A DNA stretch of 64,000 nucleotides from Protula sp. h YS-2021 (taxonomy: Eukaryota; Annelida; Polychaeta; Sabellida; Serpulidae). The stretch spans positions 19,693,907 through 19,757,906 of the forward strand of contig OX457033.1 in assembly GCA_949752745.1 (NCBI GenBank), given 5' to 3'. The notes under the pieces were generated by a model. It made no database searches. It was given only the letters and a program-made list of their open reading frames with translations, and was not told the DNA's origin. The position numbers were made by a program, and so were the translations under genes. Positions 42,765 to 53,774 of this stretch are shown one piece after another. Each line of letters starts with the position of its first letter. Within the stretch, counting starts at the first letter, position 1.

Positions 42765-43365
42765 GCTAAGTTTCGACCTCAATTTTGGCTAAATAAATGA
42801 AAAGTCGGGCAAACTGAATACGAAGTGCACAACTACAATATATGAGGAGAAAATCTGTGTAGGTTTTGAAATGTGTGTGCTTACCCATTCGGAGGAGTTG
42901 TGCATACAAGACTTAGATCATATAGCCTTTTTAGTCGGAAAATATGCTACATTCCAGGGTTGAGATTTCGCGGTCGCCCGGTCGCCCATGGCGACCAACT
43001 TTTGGCTCGGGCGACCAACTTTTTCGAGTTGGTCGCCCGAGTGGCGACTAACTTTTTTTCTGAGTATTTTCAGGTAAATTTTGCAAAAATTGCTCCGGGC
43101 GACTAACTTTTGTGCCGGGCGACTAAGTTTTTAAAGTTGGTCGCCCTTCGGGCAACCAAAAAATTGTGCGAAGTCTCAACCCTGCATTCTGACCTCAGTT
43201 TTGGCTAAATAAATTGAAAGTCGGGCAAACTGAATATGAAGTGCACAACTGCAATACCAGAGTTGTGCATACAAGACCACTACCCAAAAACGTGACGGAC
43301 GGACGGAAGGACTAACCAAATCCTATATCCCCTTCGCCAACAAAGTTGTTCGAGGGGATAATAAG
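42765..43365. repeat. Duplicated repeat block flanking a nested element, with hairpin terminus
   Basis: A block reading GGCTAAATAAATGAAAAGTC...GTGCACAACT occurs at about 42787-42835 and again at 43202-43250. The second copy ends in ACGGACGGACGGAAGG and a hairpin (TATCCCCTTCG...CGAGGGGATA, ~43328-43362). The two copies flank the 230-bp inverted-repeat element at 42955. Confidence 0.6.
42950..43189. mobile_element. 230-bp MITE with 17-bp TIRs and CATTC duplication
   Basis: CAGGGTTGAGATTTCGC starts at 42955 and its complement with one mismatch ends at 43184. CATTC lies directly outside both ends (42950-42954 and 43185-43189). The interior is made of GGTCGCCCG / GGCGACCAACTTTT blocks in both orientations and can fold back almost completely. 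It has no coding capacity. CAGGGTTG-type ends recall hAT elements, but a 5-bp duplication does not fit their usual 8. Confidence 0.8.
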
Positions 43366-43489
43366 GTCAGCATCTGACGTCTGCAATTTTCGGTAATATC
43401 CCCCTCCCCCCCCCCCCCCCCCCAGTATAAGGCGAATCATCTATAAAAAAAATTAGCCAGGTAAATACCAAGGTAGGCTTTCATTTTTC

Positions 43490-45160
43490 AAAATTTCAAG
43501 ACGGTTAGATTACATCCCTGGAATTAGTTTAGATTCAATAAGAAATTATTTCGCCAGTATTTTCGCCACTTTTTGGTAACTCACGAAAATGTTTAATTTT
43601 TCCCTAATATTTCCGCTAATTTTTGGCTAATCAACAAAAAGGCTAATAGCCAGGTAGGTAGCAATGCCTGCTACCTTTACTTAAAAGTTTAGGACAGTAA
43701 GGCTATTTCCCTGGCGATAGTTCTGGGTTTTTTTGGCCAAAAACAAGTAATAGCCAAGTAGACACGTATGCCCCTACCTTCTAGCACGTTTCCCAGGATG
43801 AGATACGCCTTAAAGAAAATTGGCTTTTATCCAATATGTCTCCCAATTTTTTGCGAATTCCCAAAAAAACTTATAGCCAAACTAAAAACCTAGGAGGAGA
43901 TACTTTTTCACCTTAACAGCGCACATACTTCTATCCCATAAAATGGCCCAGGTCTTCGTTGTGTGTTATGTAATAGTCTTGTTGTTGCTTTAGAACTAAA
44001 ATATACATTACATTGAATTTACGAGCTCTTAAAGTTTTAAATAGAAATTTTCCACCATAAAACAGTCTACAAACTCTGGGCATGTTCTAACATGATTTTC
44101 TTTTCACAAAGTAATAGCCAAGCTTACAAGAATGTCCAGGGACTTTGTGACCAGCCGAGATCTAGTGAATCAAGTATCACTAGGCTTGTATGGTCGCCAA
44201 AAGATAGTAGTTATATTTTAAATAACCGGTTATTGAACATTTTTCAAAGGCCGGTATTTGCCTATCTCTATTGAATGTCAGAAAACTAAATTTCAAAGAG
44301 CCCTAACGTTGGGCTACGCTTAAAAATGAAAGCAGTCGGACTAAAATCACTTGGACTGTTGTGAGAAACGTCATCCCCAAAATATTCAAACATCGGCATG
44401 AGGCTAATTTTCTTTAGGTGCGCAGAAAGAGTAACGATCTAAAATTTCAAATTAATCCAATAAAATTGCAGCAAGCATTTTGAAAAACAAAAATATTTGT
44501 TTTCCCCAAAATATTCAAACATCGGCATGAGGCTAATTTTTTTTTAGGTGCGCAGAAAATTTTTTTTAAAAAAATCACGAAGAGTAACGATCTAAAATTT
44601 CAAATTAATCCAATAAAATAACAGTAGGCATTTTGAAAAACAAAAATATTTAAAATATTATCAATTGGCCAGCTTTGGCAGAATCGCCAAAAAAAGTAAA
44701 GAGAACTACCTAGGGAACAGTCGTACAAAAATTTAAAGGAATACGGTAAAATTGTTGAAAAAGCATTTTAAACATTGCTACCAATTCTTTTTTAAACGTT
44801 TTTGGCGCATCGTCAAAAATGTAACTTTTCAAAAGAAGACCGCCTAGTGAACATTTATGCAAAATTTCATGGCAATCCGATCAAAATCGTGGGAGAAAAA
44901 GCATTTTGAAAAACTGGCAGTCAACAAATTATGAATGTCCCCCATTTAGCAATCTTTCGTTGATCGCCAAAAAAAATTTTTCAAGAGAGACCCATCTAAA
45001 GAACATCCGTACAATTTGAAAGGGACCCGATCAAAAATGAGGGAAACGAAGCATATTAAGAAAACGTTAACATGCTAACATATGTACACACGTACATACA
45101 GACGACGAATACCCAGTCTACTGATGTGATAAGACCAGCCTGACGAAGTCCAAAAACCTG
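43490..45160 (-). mobile_element. Long reverse copy of the hairpin-ended repeat family
   Basis: The dispersed AATGTCCAGGGAC motif is at 44125-44155. It is followed by degenerate monomers (CCAAAAA and GATCGCCAAAA boxes near 44685, 44810 and 44955), then ACGTACATACAGACGACG and the end hairpin GATAAGACCAGCCTGACGAA at ~45127-45150. Upstream, 43490-43900 holds older monomer-like sequence with repeated TAGCCAGGTAG. A 129-bp internal duplication starts at 44375 and 44504. Confidence 0.55.
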
Positions 45161-45758
45161 GGCGGAGATACGTTTTTTTTTTTTTCAGCTTAAAAATGTA
45201 TATGTGCACATACTTTCAACGACCGCTATGGCCCCTCCTTCCGCAGAAGCTGAAACTAAAAACTATAATACATATAAATTTTTGGTGGGGGGGGGGGGGG
45301 GGGGTAGGAGAGGGTGGGGAGTTCACCGGTCAAGGACATCACCAGGCATGATCATCAAATTGCAGCCTCGCTGATGACAAGTGGGTCCTTGAGCTGTCGC
45401 AGAAAATGGCCCAGGCCTGCACAGTTACGTAATATGCTTATTGTTGCTTTAGAATTACAGTGTTATATTCACTTTTTGAGATTTAAGGTTTTTAGTACAG
45501 ATTTCCCCCCATAATACGGCCCACTTGAAACTCTGGACGGCCTTGCTAAATTTACGTATACCCTGCTTTTGTAACTGTCAGTCTTTTCAAAAGTCAACAC
45601 GTCAAAACTGCCACGGGCAGTGTCAGAAAAGTAAAAGAATCCTTGTGCATTTAAAATCCACATGTTTCAAGATAAAGCGTTTTCTCGATATTAAGCATTG
45701 AAGGTGGAATTTCCAGAAATTTGAAGTTTTTTTTTTGTTTTGTTTTTTTGTGTTTGTG

Positions 45759-45803
<45 letters not shown>

Positions 45804-46237
45804 ATCTAGGTCAAATCATACAGGAGTTGTAAAATAATAAACCAAGCCAATCGTGTGACAAACATTCATGTGTTTATCTTATGTTCTTTAGTCAAGTTCT
45901 TGGAAAGAAAAGCTTCAGAAAAAAATCTAGCTTTCTGTCAACAAAAAGGCCGTTCATTGAACTTACCAGTACTAATGTTTATGAGAAAAAGTTAATGAAA
46001 TTAAATGAACTAATTTTGTCAAAAAGCTCATTGTGAAACGGCGCAAAACCTTACAAAATTCAAAACAAACTTTCACGTTCTTTAAAATGCCTCCGACGTT
46101 CAAACTAATCCTAACTTTTTGTAATTCTACGAAGAAAAGGTTCCACGGAGGCGGCATTGATTGTTATGGAGTGGCGAATTCTATGGCGCAAATACATGTA
46201 TTATTTTCCCTCGCAGGTCTTTCGATTATCTATTATA
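45161..46237. other. Low-complexity spacer
   Basis: Contains an 18-base G run near 45287-45304, a T/GT-rich block at 45728-45800 including (GT)n and a ~24-base T run. No supported gene. Confidence 0.6.
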
Positions 46238-46915
46238 TGGAATGCCGTTTTAACATTTAATGCTTATTTTTGATATCAAAATATAATTAAAGATATCAAT
46301 AATTCAATGTAGATCTCAATAATTTATATTTGCTATCAATAATTGAATTTCAAATGGCAAAAATTAAATCAATTTTACAAACTTAAAAAATCTTAAGGGA
46401 GACACACATTTACATAAAGTACAACGAATCGTCAATTAAATTTTGGAGATGAAAACTTGAATTATTGAGATCAATAATAACAACACAATTTTTGATCTCA
46501 AGAAATGCTTCCTTTTTTTTACAGTGAAAAAATTAAAGAAAGATTCTGTACATACGGACCAGTCGTTATTTACTTACAGATGTGTGTTTCTTAATTTTTT
46601 ATTTAAAAGATACACTGAAAGTTTGATATCAAAAATCAACTTTTGAGATCAAAAAATCGTTTGCAGATTTCAAAATACAAATTAAAAAAGTATCATTAAA
46701 TCATTTTTGATATCAATAAATATTTCTTGATATCTCTAGATATTTATTGATATCAAAAATTATTTTTTGAGATCAAGAATACATTTAGAGGTATCAAAAA
46801 AACAATTACAGATAGCAAAAATTAATTCTTGATATCAAAATATGGATTTTTTTAGATCAAAAATTAATTCTTGATATCAATAATTCCCTAATAAATGTGA
46901 AAACGGCATTCCATA
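46236..46915. mobile_element. 676-bp MITE with TA duplication and GATATC-rich interior
   Basis: TGGAATGCCGTTTT starts at 46238 and its complement ends at 46913. About 22 bp of terminal inverted repeat match with a single mismatch, and TA flanks each end. The interior consists of loosely periodic TTGATATCAAAAATT and TTGAGATCAAGAAT units, many self-complementary. TA duplication points to a Tc1/mariner-mobilised element; that is inference, since no transposase is present. Confidence 0.8.
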
Positions 46916-49900
46916 CTATTGAGCCTATACACGTCTATCGGTTAATTTCTATGCGATTCGCCTTCCCCCTCCCTCCGAGACCATATTCACTTTAACAATT
47001 ACAAAACCCGTTCAGATGAGCGGTGGGTGGAACAGCAGGAGAGAGTGAGGGGAAGGGACCAGGTAACAGACTCAAAACGACGACGACATACGAAATCACC
47101 TAAATACTTTATTCATTCATACGTCAGCAGCATACAAACAACTAAATGTGACGTACCAAGTTTTAAAATTAGTGTACTGTTTTAAATAACAGAGTTTTGC
47201 CTTAATCAAATTACTTCGTGCGGAACAATTGTTGACCTGACTGCTACTTTAGGAAAGCTCGTTTTACCCACGAACATATTCACGCACGCTTACACCTCGC
47301 TTAATTCACGATAAATCGCTGTAAAATCTTTTCTATCTCAGCCGAGGAAATCGGTCGAGATATGAGAACACCCCCCCCCCCCCCACCCTCGTTTTCAGTC
47401 TCCACTTGTGTAGCAATACCTAATGTTATTATCACTTTTGAATTTTATAAACAACAGTTTTTGTGCAGAATTTCGGTGCAGTGAAAAAAAAAACTATAGA
47501 AAACAACAGTACTTTTTTTCTGACGTCCGACCTTCGACTCTCACGCCGCATGACGTGTGCCTCCTTTTTGATCCCACCAATAAAATAACTCTTTTCATGA
47601 GAGAAAAACAACAACATTCAGAGACACAAACTTAAGTGAAGTTCAAACTTCAGGCGCTTGCACACAGAGCATCGAGAACTTCACGTATTGACACTTGATT
47701 TCTCTATTTTTTTTTAAATAATAATTCCGTAGATCCTTCAATATTTGGCGAAATAATAAAAAGTAGCATGAGCCCTTTTAGGAACAGGACAGAGGAGTAG
47801 AGAGAAAAGGAAAATGATGGCGAGAACAAACTTTCAGAGAATTACACTGTATAAATCGTCTTTCCATGCAATTATCAAGTTATTACGATAATTATCAAGA
47901 GCTTTTTTTCAAATGTAACAGTGTACAGTAGCCATTTCTTTATATAATTCCTGTATTTAAAATAGCGTCAAATCCTTCATGTAAATTATGTACAAAAATA
48001 ATGTTGTCTGGGAATGTTTTCACATTCAGTCACCAACAATCGCTTTTTCGTCTTTCAATACGTCCTGTCACCAGTGGGGCGGCCACGGCTTTTTTTTCCC
48101 GCACAAACAATCTATACCAATGGAAGCAGCTTACAAAAAGTAGAACCCAATGGCGGCACCTGCTCCTTTCGCTGAGTCGAGGGGACAAAATTTATCGTCT
48201 AAAAAACTACTCAATAACTACCCCCACCCCTACCCCCCCCCCCCCCCATCCTTGACACTTTAATTAAAATCGATAATAGGAATAGGAGGGGTGATTATTG
48301 CACAACCTGTGCGTCTACTGCTTTTCCCAACTGGGTTATCGGATCACTGTTAAAACATTGCATTTCAAAACTAAAACGTTAACGAATTTCCACGTAAAAT
48401 CCACATAAGTTCCATAATGCATTTATATACAATAAAGATATCTCAAGGCGAAACGAGTAAAAATATATTCGTATATCGTACACTGTTAACAAGAATAATC
48501 GGCCTTTTTATTTATTTATTTTTTACAGCTTCCTAACCCACAGCACACGCTTGACCATACACTGGACATATCGCCAACTACACATATCAAATTGGGTATT
48601 TTACACACCACATTTTGGAATACCACAAATCAGGTATCAGTGTAAATTCCAAAAAAAAACAACCAATCACAGCTATGTAAGCTGTTATAGCATAAAGTAA
48701 CAATTATAACAAAGATATAGGACGAGTATTCACCCGATAGACACATTTGCCCTTAGCACTGTTTCAGCATGCTAGAATTTTCTCATTTCACTGCGCGCAC
48801 ACAACGCACCCATATAAGAAACATGTTGAGCAATTGGTGCGCATCTCGGTCCTTCTTTTCAGCCGTTTCTTCTGACTTTAAAAATTCTTTCAATCATTCT
48901 TGGTATAACATCTGGCATTGCCACAAGAAATCCAAACACATGCGGGGAACGGGGTGAACTAGAAGGATCTGGGCACAGAGCATCAGTGCACCCAAAGACC
49001 ATTCAAAACACCCGCGATGCCCCATCAATATTGTATGCATTTTTTCACACTACTAAGTTATCACGCCCCCCATGTTCTGACTTAAATTAAAACACTGACT
49101 GCACACCCCCACCCCAAGGCTTTCGCGAGAATCGCTATATTCACAATGTAAAAATGCATAATCGAACAGTAACTACAGGTACCATATTTCAGACAGCGTG
49201 CTATAGGGATGCTTCTCAAGTCTGTACTCACTGCATGCCCACCTACATACACCTGTACTATGGGATGACAGAACTAGCAAAGTCACATCTACTAAACTGG
49301 AATGATCTGTACTGAACACAAACAATTCAAAGCATTTACATATGCACACTGTATATAAACGCGTAAAACCGATTAATAGCAAATTGTTTTAAAAAAAATC
49401 CCCATGTCCTCGTATCGCGTTTAAAATATACCGCATGCATCGCATAAACCGAATAATCGCATGGCATTCTTTGAGATATGCCATATATATGGGTTCTGCA
49501 ATTAACCGGTTTCGGATGTGTATGTAAAAGATGAAATTCCTGTCCGGAATGTCCGTGAGCATATAACTCTCACAAAGTTATCCCCGTGTCCTTCAGGAAA
49601 CATTACATTTGGAATGATTAAACAGGTCTATATAACAAATCTAAAAATAACATACCACTAAATTATTCAAAGAAAACAAGCATGTACGATAAAAATAAAT
49701 AGATTTCTCTTTTTAACAAGTAAAGTCACAACCAGAAAAAAAACTGTCACTGTCTGGAACCGTTGTTTGTTTCAGTTTTTTTTATAACTGCTCTAGGAAA
49801 CGATTCTAATTGTTTAAGAAAACTTACGTTAAACCTTTCAGTCGCTTAAAAAAAACATCAGTTTATGCAATTTCTACACAATTTATTACTTGAAAAAATA

Positions 49901-52900
49901 ATTTCCCTACTAAATGCAAAACACAACACGCAGAACGGGTAATTAAAGTAACTAGTCTCACATACTGTCATGGTACAAATGTGTTCGAAAAAGGTGAACA
50001 TTTTAGAATTTAATTCATATATATATATATACATGTATTCAGGCAATTTCAATTTTGTCATTTTTACTTGTTCGACTTCTGATTTTTTGCCCACAGTTTC
50101 TATGCAATATAGTCAAGAGGAAACGATGCACGCTTCTAGTCAAGAGGAAACGCTGCACGCTTCTAGTCAAGAGGAAACGCTGCACGCTTCTAGTCAAGAG
50201 GAAACGATGCACGCTTCTAGTCAAGAGGAAACGCTGCACGCTTCTAGTCAAGAGGAAACGATGCACGCTTATAGTCAAGAGGAAACGATACACGCTTATA
50301 GTCAAGAGGAAACGAATGCACGCTTCTAGTCAAGAGGAAACGACGCACCCTTATAGTCAAGAGGAAACGAATGCACGCTTCTAGTCAAGAGGAAACGCCG
50401 CACGCTTATAGTCAAGAGGAAACGCTGCACGCTTCTAGTCAAGAGGAAACGATGCACGCTTCTAGTCAAGAGGAAACGAATGCGCGCTTATAGTCAAGAG
50501 GAAACTTTGTACGCTTATAGTCAAGAGGAAATGATGCACGCTTTTAGTCAAGAGGAAACGATACACGCTTTTAGTCACGAGGAAACGATGTACGCTTATA
50601 GTCAAGAGGAAACGATGCTCGCTTTTAGTCAAGAGGAAACGATGCACGCTTATAGTCAAGAGGAAACGATGCACGCTTTTAGTCAAGAGGAAACGATGCA
50701 AGCTTACATAAAAAATCATTACCGCATTTTGTAAATCGTAAATTCGGATTAAATCCCTTAAAAGGCAACACTTCCATTTTCTCAGATAAAATAATTTCAA
50801 CTTAATTAATTCCGTGCAGCAAAATACTTATTTTTGTCTAACTAAGCAAGATTATAACTTTCAAGCATAGTCCTATAATGGGCTCATTTGTGGATTCAAG
50901 AAAACTATATGAATACATTATGAAACCATTCCCATCATCGCACCTCTGCATTCGACACTCATCCATAGGCTGGTTTAAGCCTTTTAAAAAATTACCGACT
51001 AGTCAAAACTATGTCATGTATATATAAATTATCTAACCTATGTATCTACAAACTTATTTACCTAATTTTAGCTTTTAAGAAGAGCTACTAAAATATTTTC
51101 TTAAGTAAATTTTGAAAGCACTGACAAAGTATTCAGATCAACACAACATCACACAGATCAAGTACACCCGAGGCAGTACGTACAGTACTAGTCTGGACAA
51201 TATACCCAAGCTTAGTACCTTCAAGCAGTATTCACAGTACACTCGAGACAGTACCTACGTTAAATACGAAACCTGGCAAGAGTACACTTGGTGACAACAC
51301 AACTAGCATTGTAATACCCTACACGTGTACACGTGTCACACCATGCGCTACCGCATTTCGTCCAAGGAACCGGCAGTTTTTTATTTTTGTTTTTTTTTTT
51401 TTTTTCATTCCTTTTTTTTTTTTCGTGGAAGGAGGGTGGGAGGGGTAGGGAAGAACTGTCAATTACCAAAATAAAAATAAAATAAAATAAAAAATCCGTT
51501 TCATGCGTAGTGCCTAAGGCGCGATATCAATTCACTGCCTGTTGTACTCGGTCGTTCTGCGCTAAACTGTAGTTGTAAACTGAGTATTGGGAAGTAACTG
51601 CATAAGGTCTGATTCTCAAAGGCAACCGTCGACAGTCGAACGAGCGTTTCTATCCTTAACTTCAAATGGCGAAAGCATCATTTTTCTTACGCGCAGTTTC
51701 CTATTATATGGAAACTTATAAATAATTAGCAATATACAAATTATACTTAAAATACTGAATATACTTAAGGCATACAATGTTACCCTGGACATGCCCTTAG
51801 CTCACCCCCCCCCCCCCCCACCCCCGCCTCCGACACCCTCCCCCATCCGGCAATTTAAATTTAGGAAGCGGACCTACATGACTTCCATCTGTTACATGTA
51901 CTTCAGATAAAGGTCAAGGATAACCGTCAGCGACCAATGAAATCGGCATTTGGGAAAATTTATCTCCACGTTAGTTTAATATATTAGTATCAACTTTTGT
52001 TATCAAATAAGTTATATCTGATCCTTATTTTAAAAAATAACACTTCTTCACACATAAAGAGAAGTTATAAATGTATCTGTATACCATATACAGCAACAAC
52101 CAAATTTAAAAAAAAAAACGGTCACTTGTGACAATTGCGTACTTGTGTATTTCCTACTAGCTGATTAGGAATGTTAGAAATCCAGGTTAAGTTTCGCAAC
52201 AGCTTAGTGTGGGACAAATCGGAGATAAGCCACGTCCTTTTTGTGAAGTGTGATTTATTACATGCTTATATCATTGCAGTCTTGTGCCAAAATGTGTCAA
52301 TAAATAGTCAAGTACCGGTAAACTAGTCGTAGAGTATATAAAATAAAAGGTGGTCAATATGCAGTAAGTGCTCTACGCAGAAATAATGTAGAGGAATTAC
52401 ATACTTAAGGATTAACGCGAGCAACTAAGTGGAAAGCTGCCAATACGAGAAAAAAAAAAAACAAACAAAACACATACACACGGCAGTTCTAGAGTAAACT
52501 TACTAAAAGGCAAGCAGAGCGAAATATGCGAGTATTCCTATCAGTTAAAGCAAATTAATTGACCTTGAAAATGTGTCTGTGTCACAAAGATCGTATGAAC
52601 GGCAAGTCAAATCGCACCGCATCACCACATTTAAAAATCTGAAATTGCGCATAAAAAAACTACAAGTAACATTGGACTCTACAACAGTTATTATAACCGT
52701 GGCTCCCTCAGGACACAGTAAGCTTCTAGTGATGTAGTCGTAGAGTGGAGCCGTCAATCACCTACCACAAGGAGTCGAAGATGGCAATCACGTTACAGGC
52801 CCCGCCCCCTCTCCTCTCCTCTCCCACCCACCTCACCCCCCCCCCCCAATATCGTCCCCTTACACACGGCATTATACTGAGCCATACACGGGATGGGAAC

Positions 52901-53380
52901 AACACACACAACAGCTCACTTCGAATTCCGGGGTGTGGGTTACAATACCGTTATCAATAGATACCATATCTAACACGCCCACATTCCACCGCGTTACATA
53001 TATATGCGTCATTTCAAGTCATTGATTTCGCAGGAGACGCACTTCATGTGAAGCATCAGATTACACATAGAGAACCAAGCTATAATATAGACCACGTCAT
53101 GTTTTGGTGACTTTTTTTTTTCACAGATAAAACACAAGTTATTCATAAAGAGCACAAGTGAAAGCATCGAATTTCACTTCTTAATCGCAGATGTCACCGT
53201 CTCCTGTTATTTCCTTAAACAATTATTCACAAATATACACCAGCGCAAGAAATTCTATTCACAGCGGTTTTTTTTTTCTTCAATCCTGTTTCATTCTTTA
53301 AAAGTTGGCGAAACCACTGCACCACGAAGATATTTGCAATCCTTTTGACAGTCATACTTCATCACACAAACATTTTTTTT
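46916..53380 (-). other. Gene-free stretch; possible long 3' UTR of the minus-strand gene
   Basis: No protein-coding exon recognised on either strand. A minus-strand AATAAA at 47113-47108 lies at the left edge, and the stretch is less invaded by the window's repeat families than its surroundings. This would fit a ~6 kb 3' UTR of the phostensin/taperin-like gene. Inside are C runs (47370-47383, 48234-48247, 51806-51819, 52836-52846), the 27-bp minisatellite at 50111-50705 and an AGTAC-rich patch at 51160-51290. The UTR assignment is a guess. Confidence 0.3.
50111..50705. repeat. 27-bp minisatellite, about 22 copies
   Basis: Units read AGTCAAGAGGAAACG(A/C)TG then CACGCTT(C/A/T)T. Some units are 28 bp (extra A in CGAATG), which shifts frame. 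Because 27 is a multiple of three and lacks stops, frames on both strands stay open (for example SQEETMHAS repeats). I treat these as incidental because the frames break at the 28-bp units and no start or splice context is convincing. Confidence 0.93.
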
Positions 53381-53556
53381 TTATTCGCCACCACTGCCAT
53401 TCTCCAATAGGAAATGTTGCCCCCGACACCGGATGTGTGCATCCTGAGAACTTCCGGATGTAGGGGCAGATGGAGGAGCAGCAGTTCCGGTCTGTCGGTG
53501 GAGACCACGGAATGACCTGTGCCAGCGCACGGCGCCAAGGCTAACCTGATTTAACG
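53381..53556 (-). CDS. Alternative terminal exon B of the phostensin/taperin-like gene
   Basis: A strong acceptor (TTTGTTTCTTTGTTTGCAG) precedes 53556, and the phase-1 frame continues ALNQVSLGAVRWHRSF to LLENGSGGE then TAA (53383-53381), 57 residues after the split codon. It fits the donor at 55446 if exon 55122-54929 is skipped. It could instead be 3' UTR following exon A, which has a GTAGGA donor right after its stop. Confidence 0.4.
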
Positions 53557-53741
53557 CTGCAAACAAAGAAACAAACCACACTTTAACCCATATGAAACCA
53601 TTTCCGTGCCGAATTCTGCACAAAGTTGGCAACTTTCACTGGACAACAGCATTCCTATACGGTTTACATGTTGTGCTAATACGCAACTGTCTTTCAACTA
53701 ATGCTTGCGAATAACATACGAAAAGAACTAGTTTTCTTGCA

Positions 53742-53774
<33 letters not shown>

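Noticed and set aside
50111..50705. CRISPR-like array
   Set aside because: Units are contiguous 27-bp repeats without variable spacers, in an animal genome.
49970..50734. Repeat protein with SQEET units
   Set aside because: The frame is interrupted wherever a 28-bp unit occurs and is equally open on the other strand; there is no credible promoter, start or splice site.
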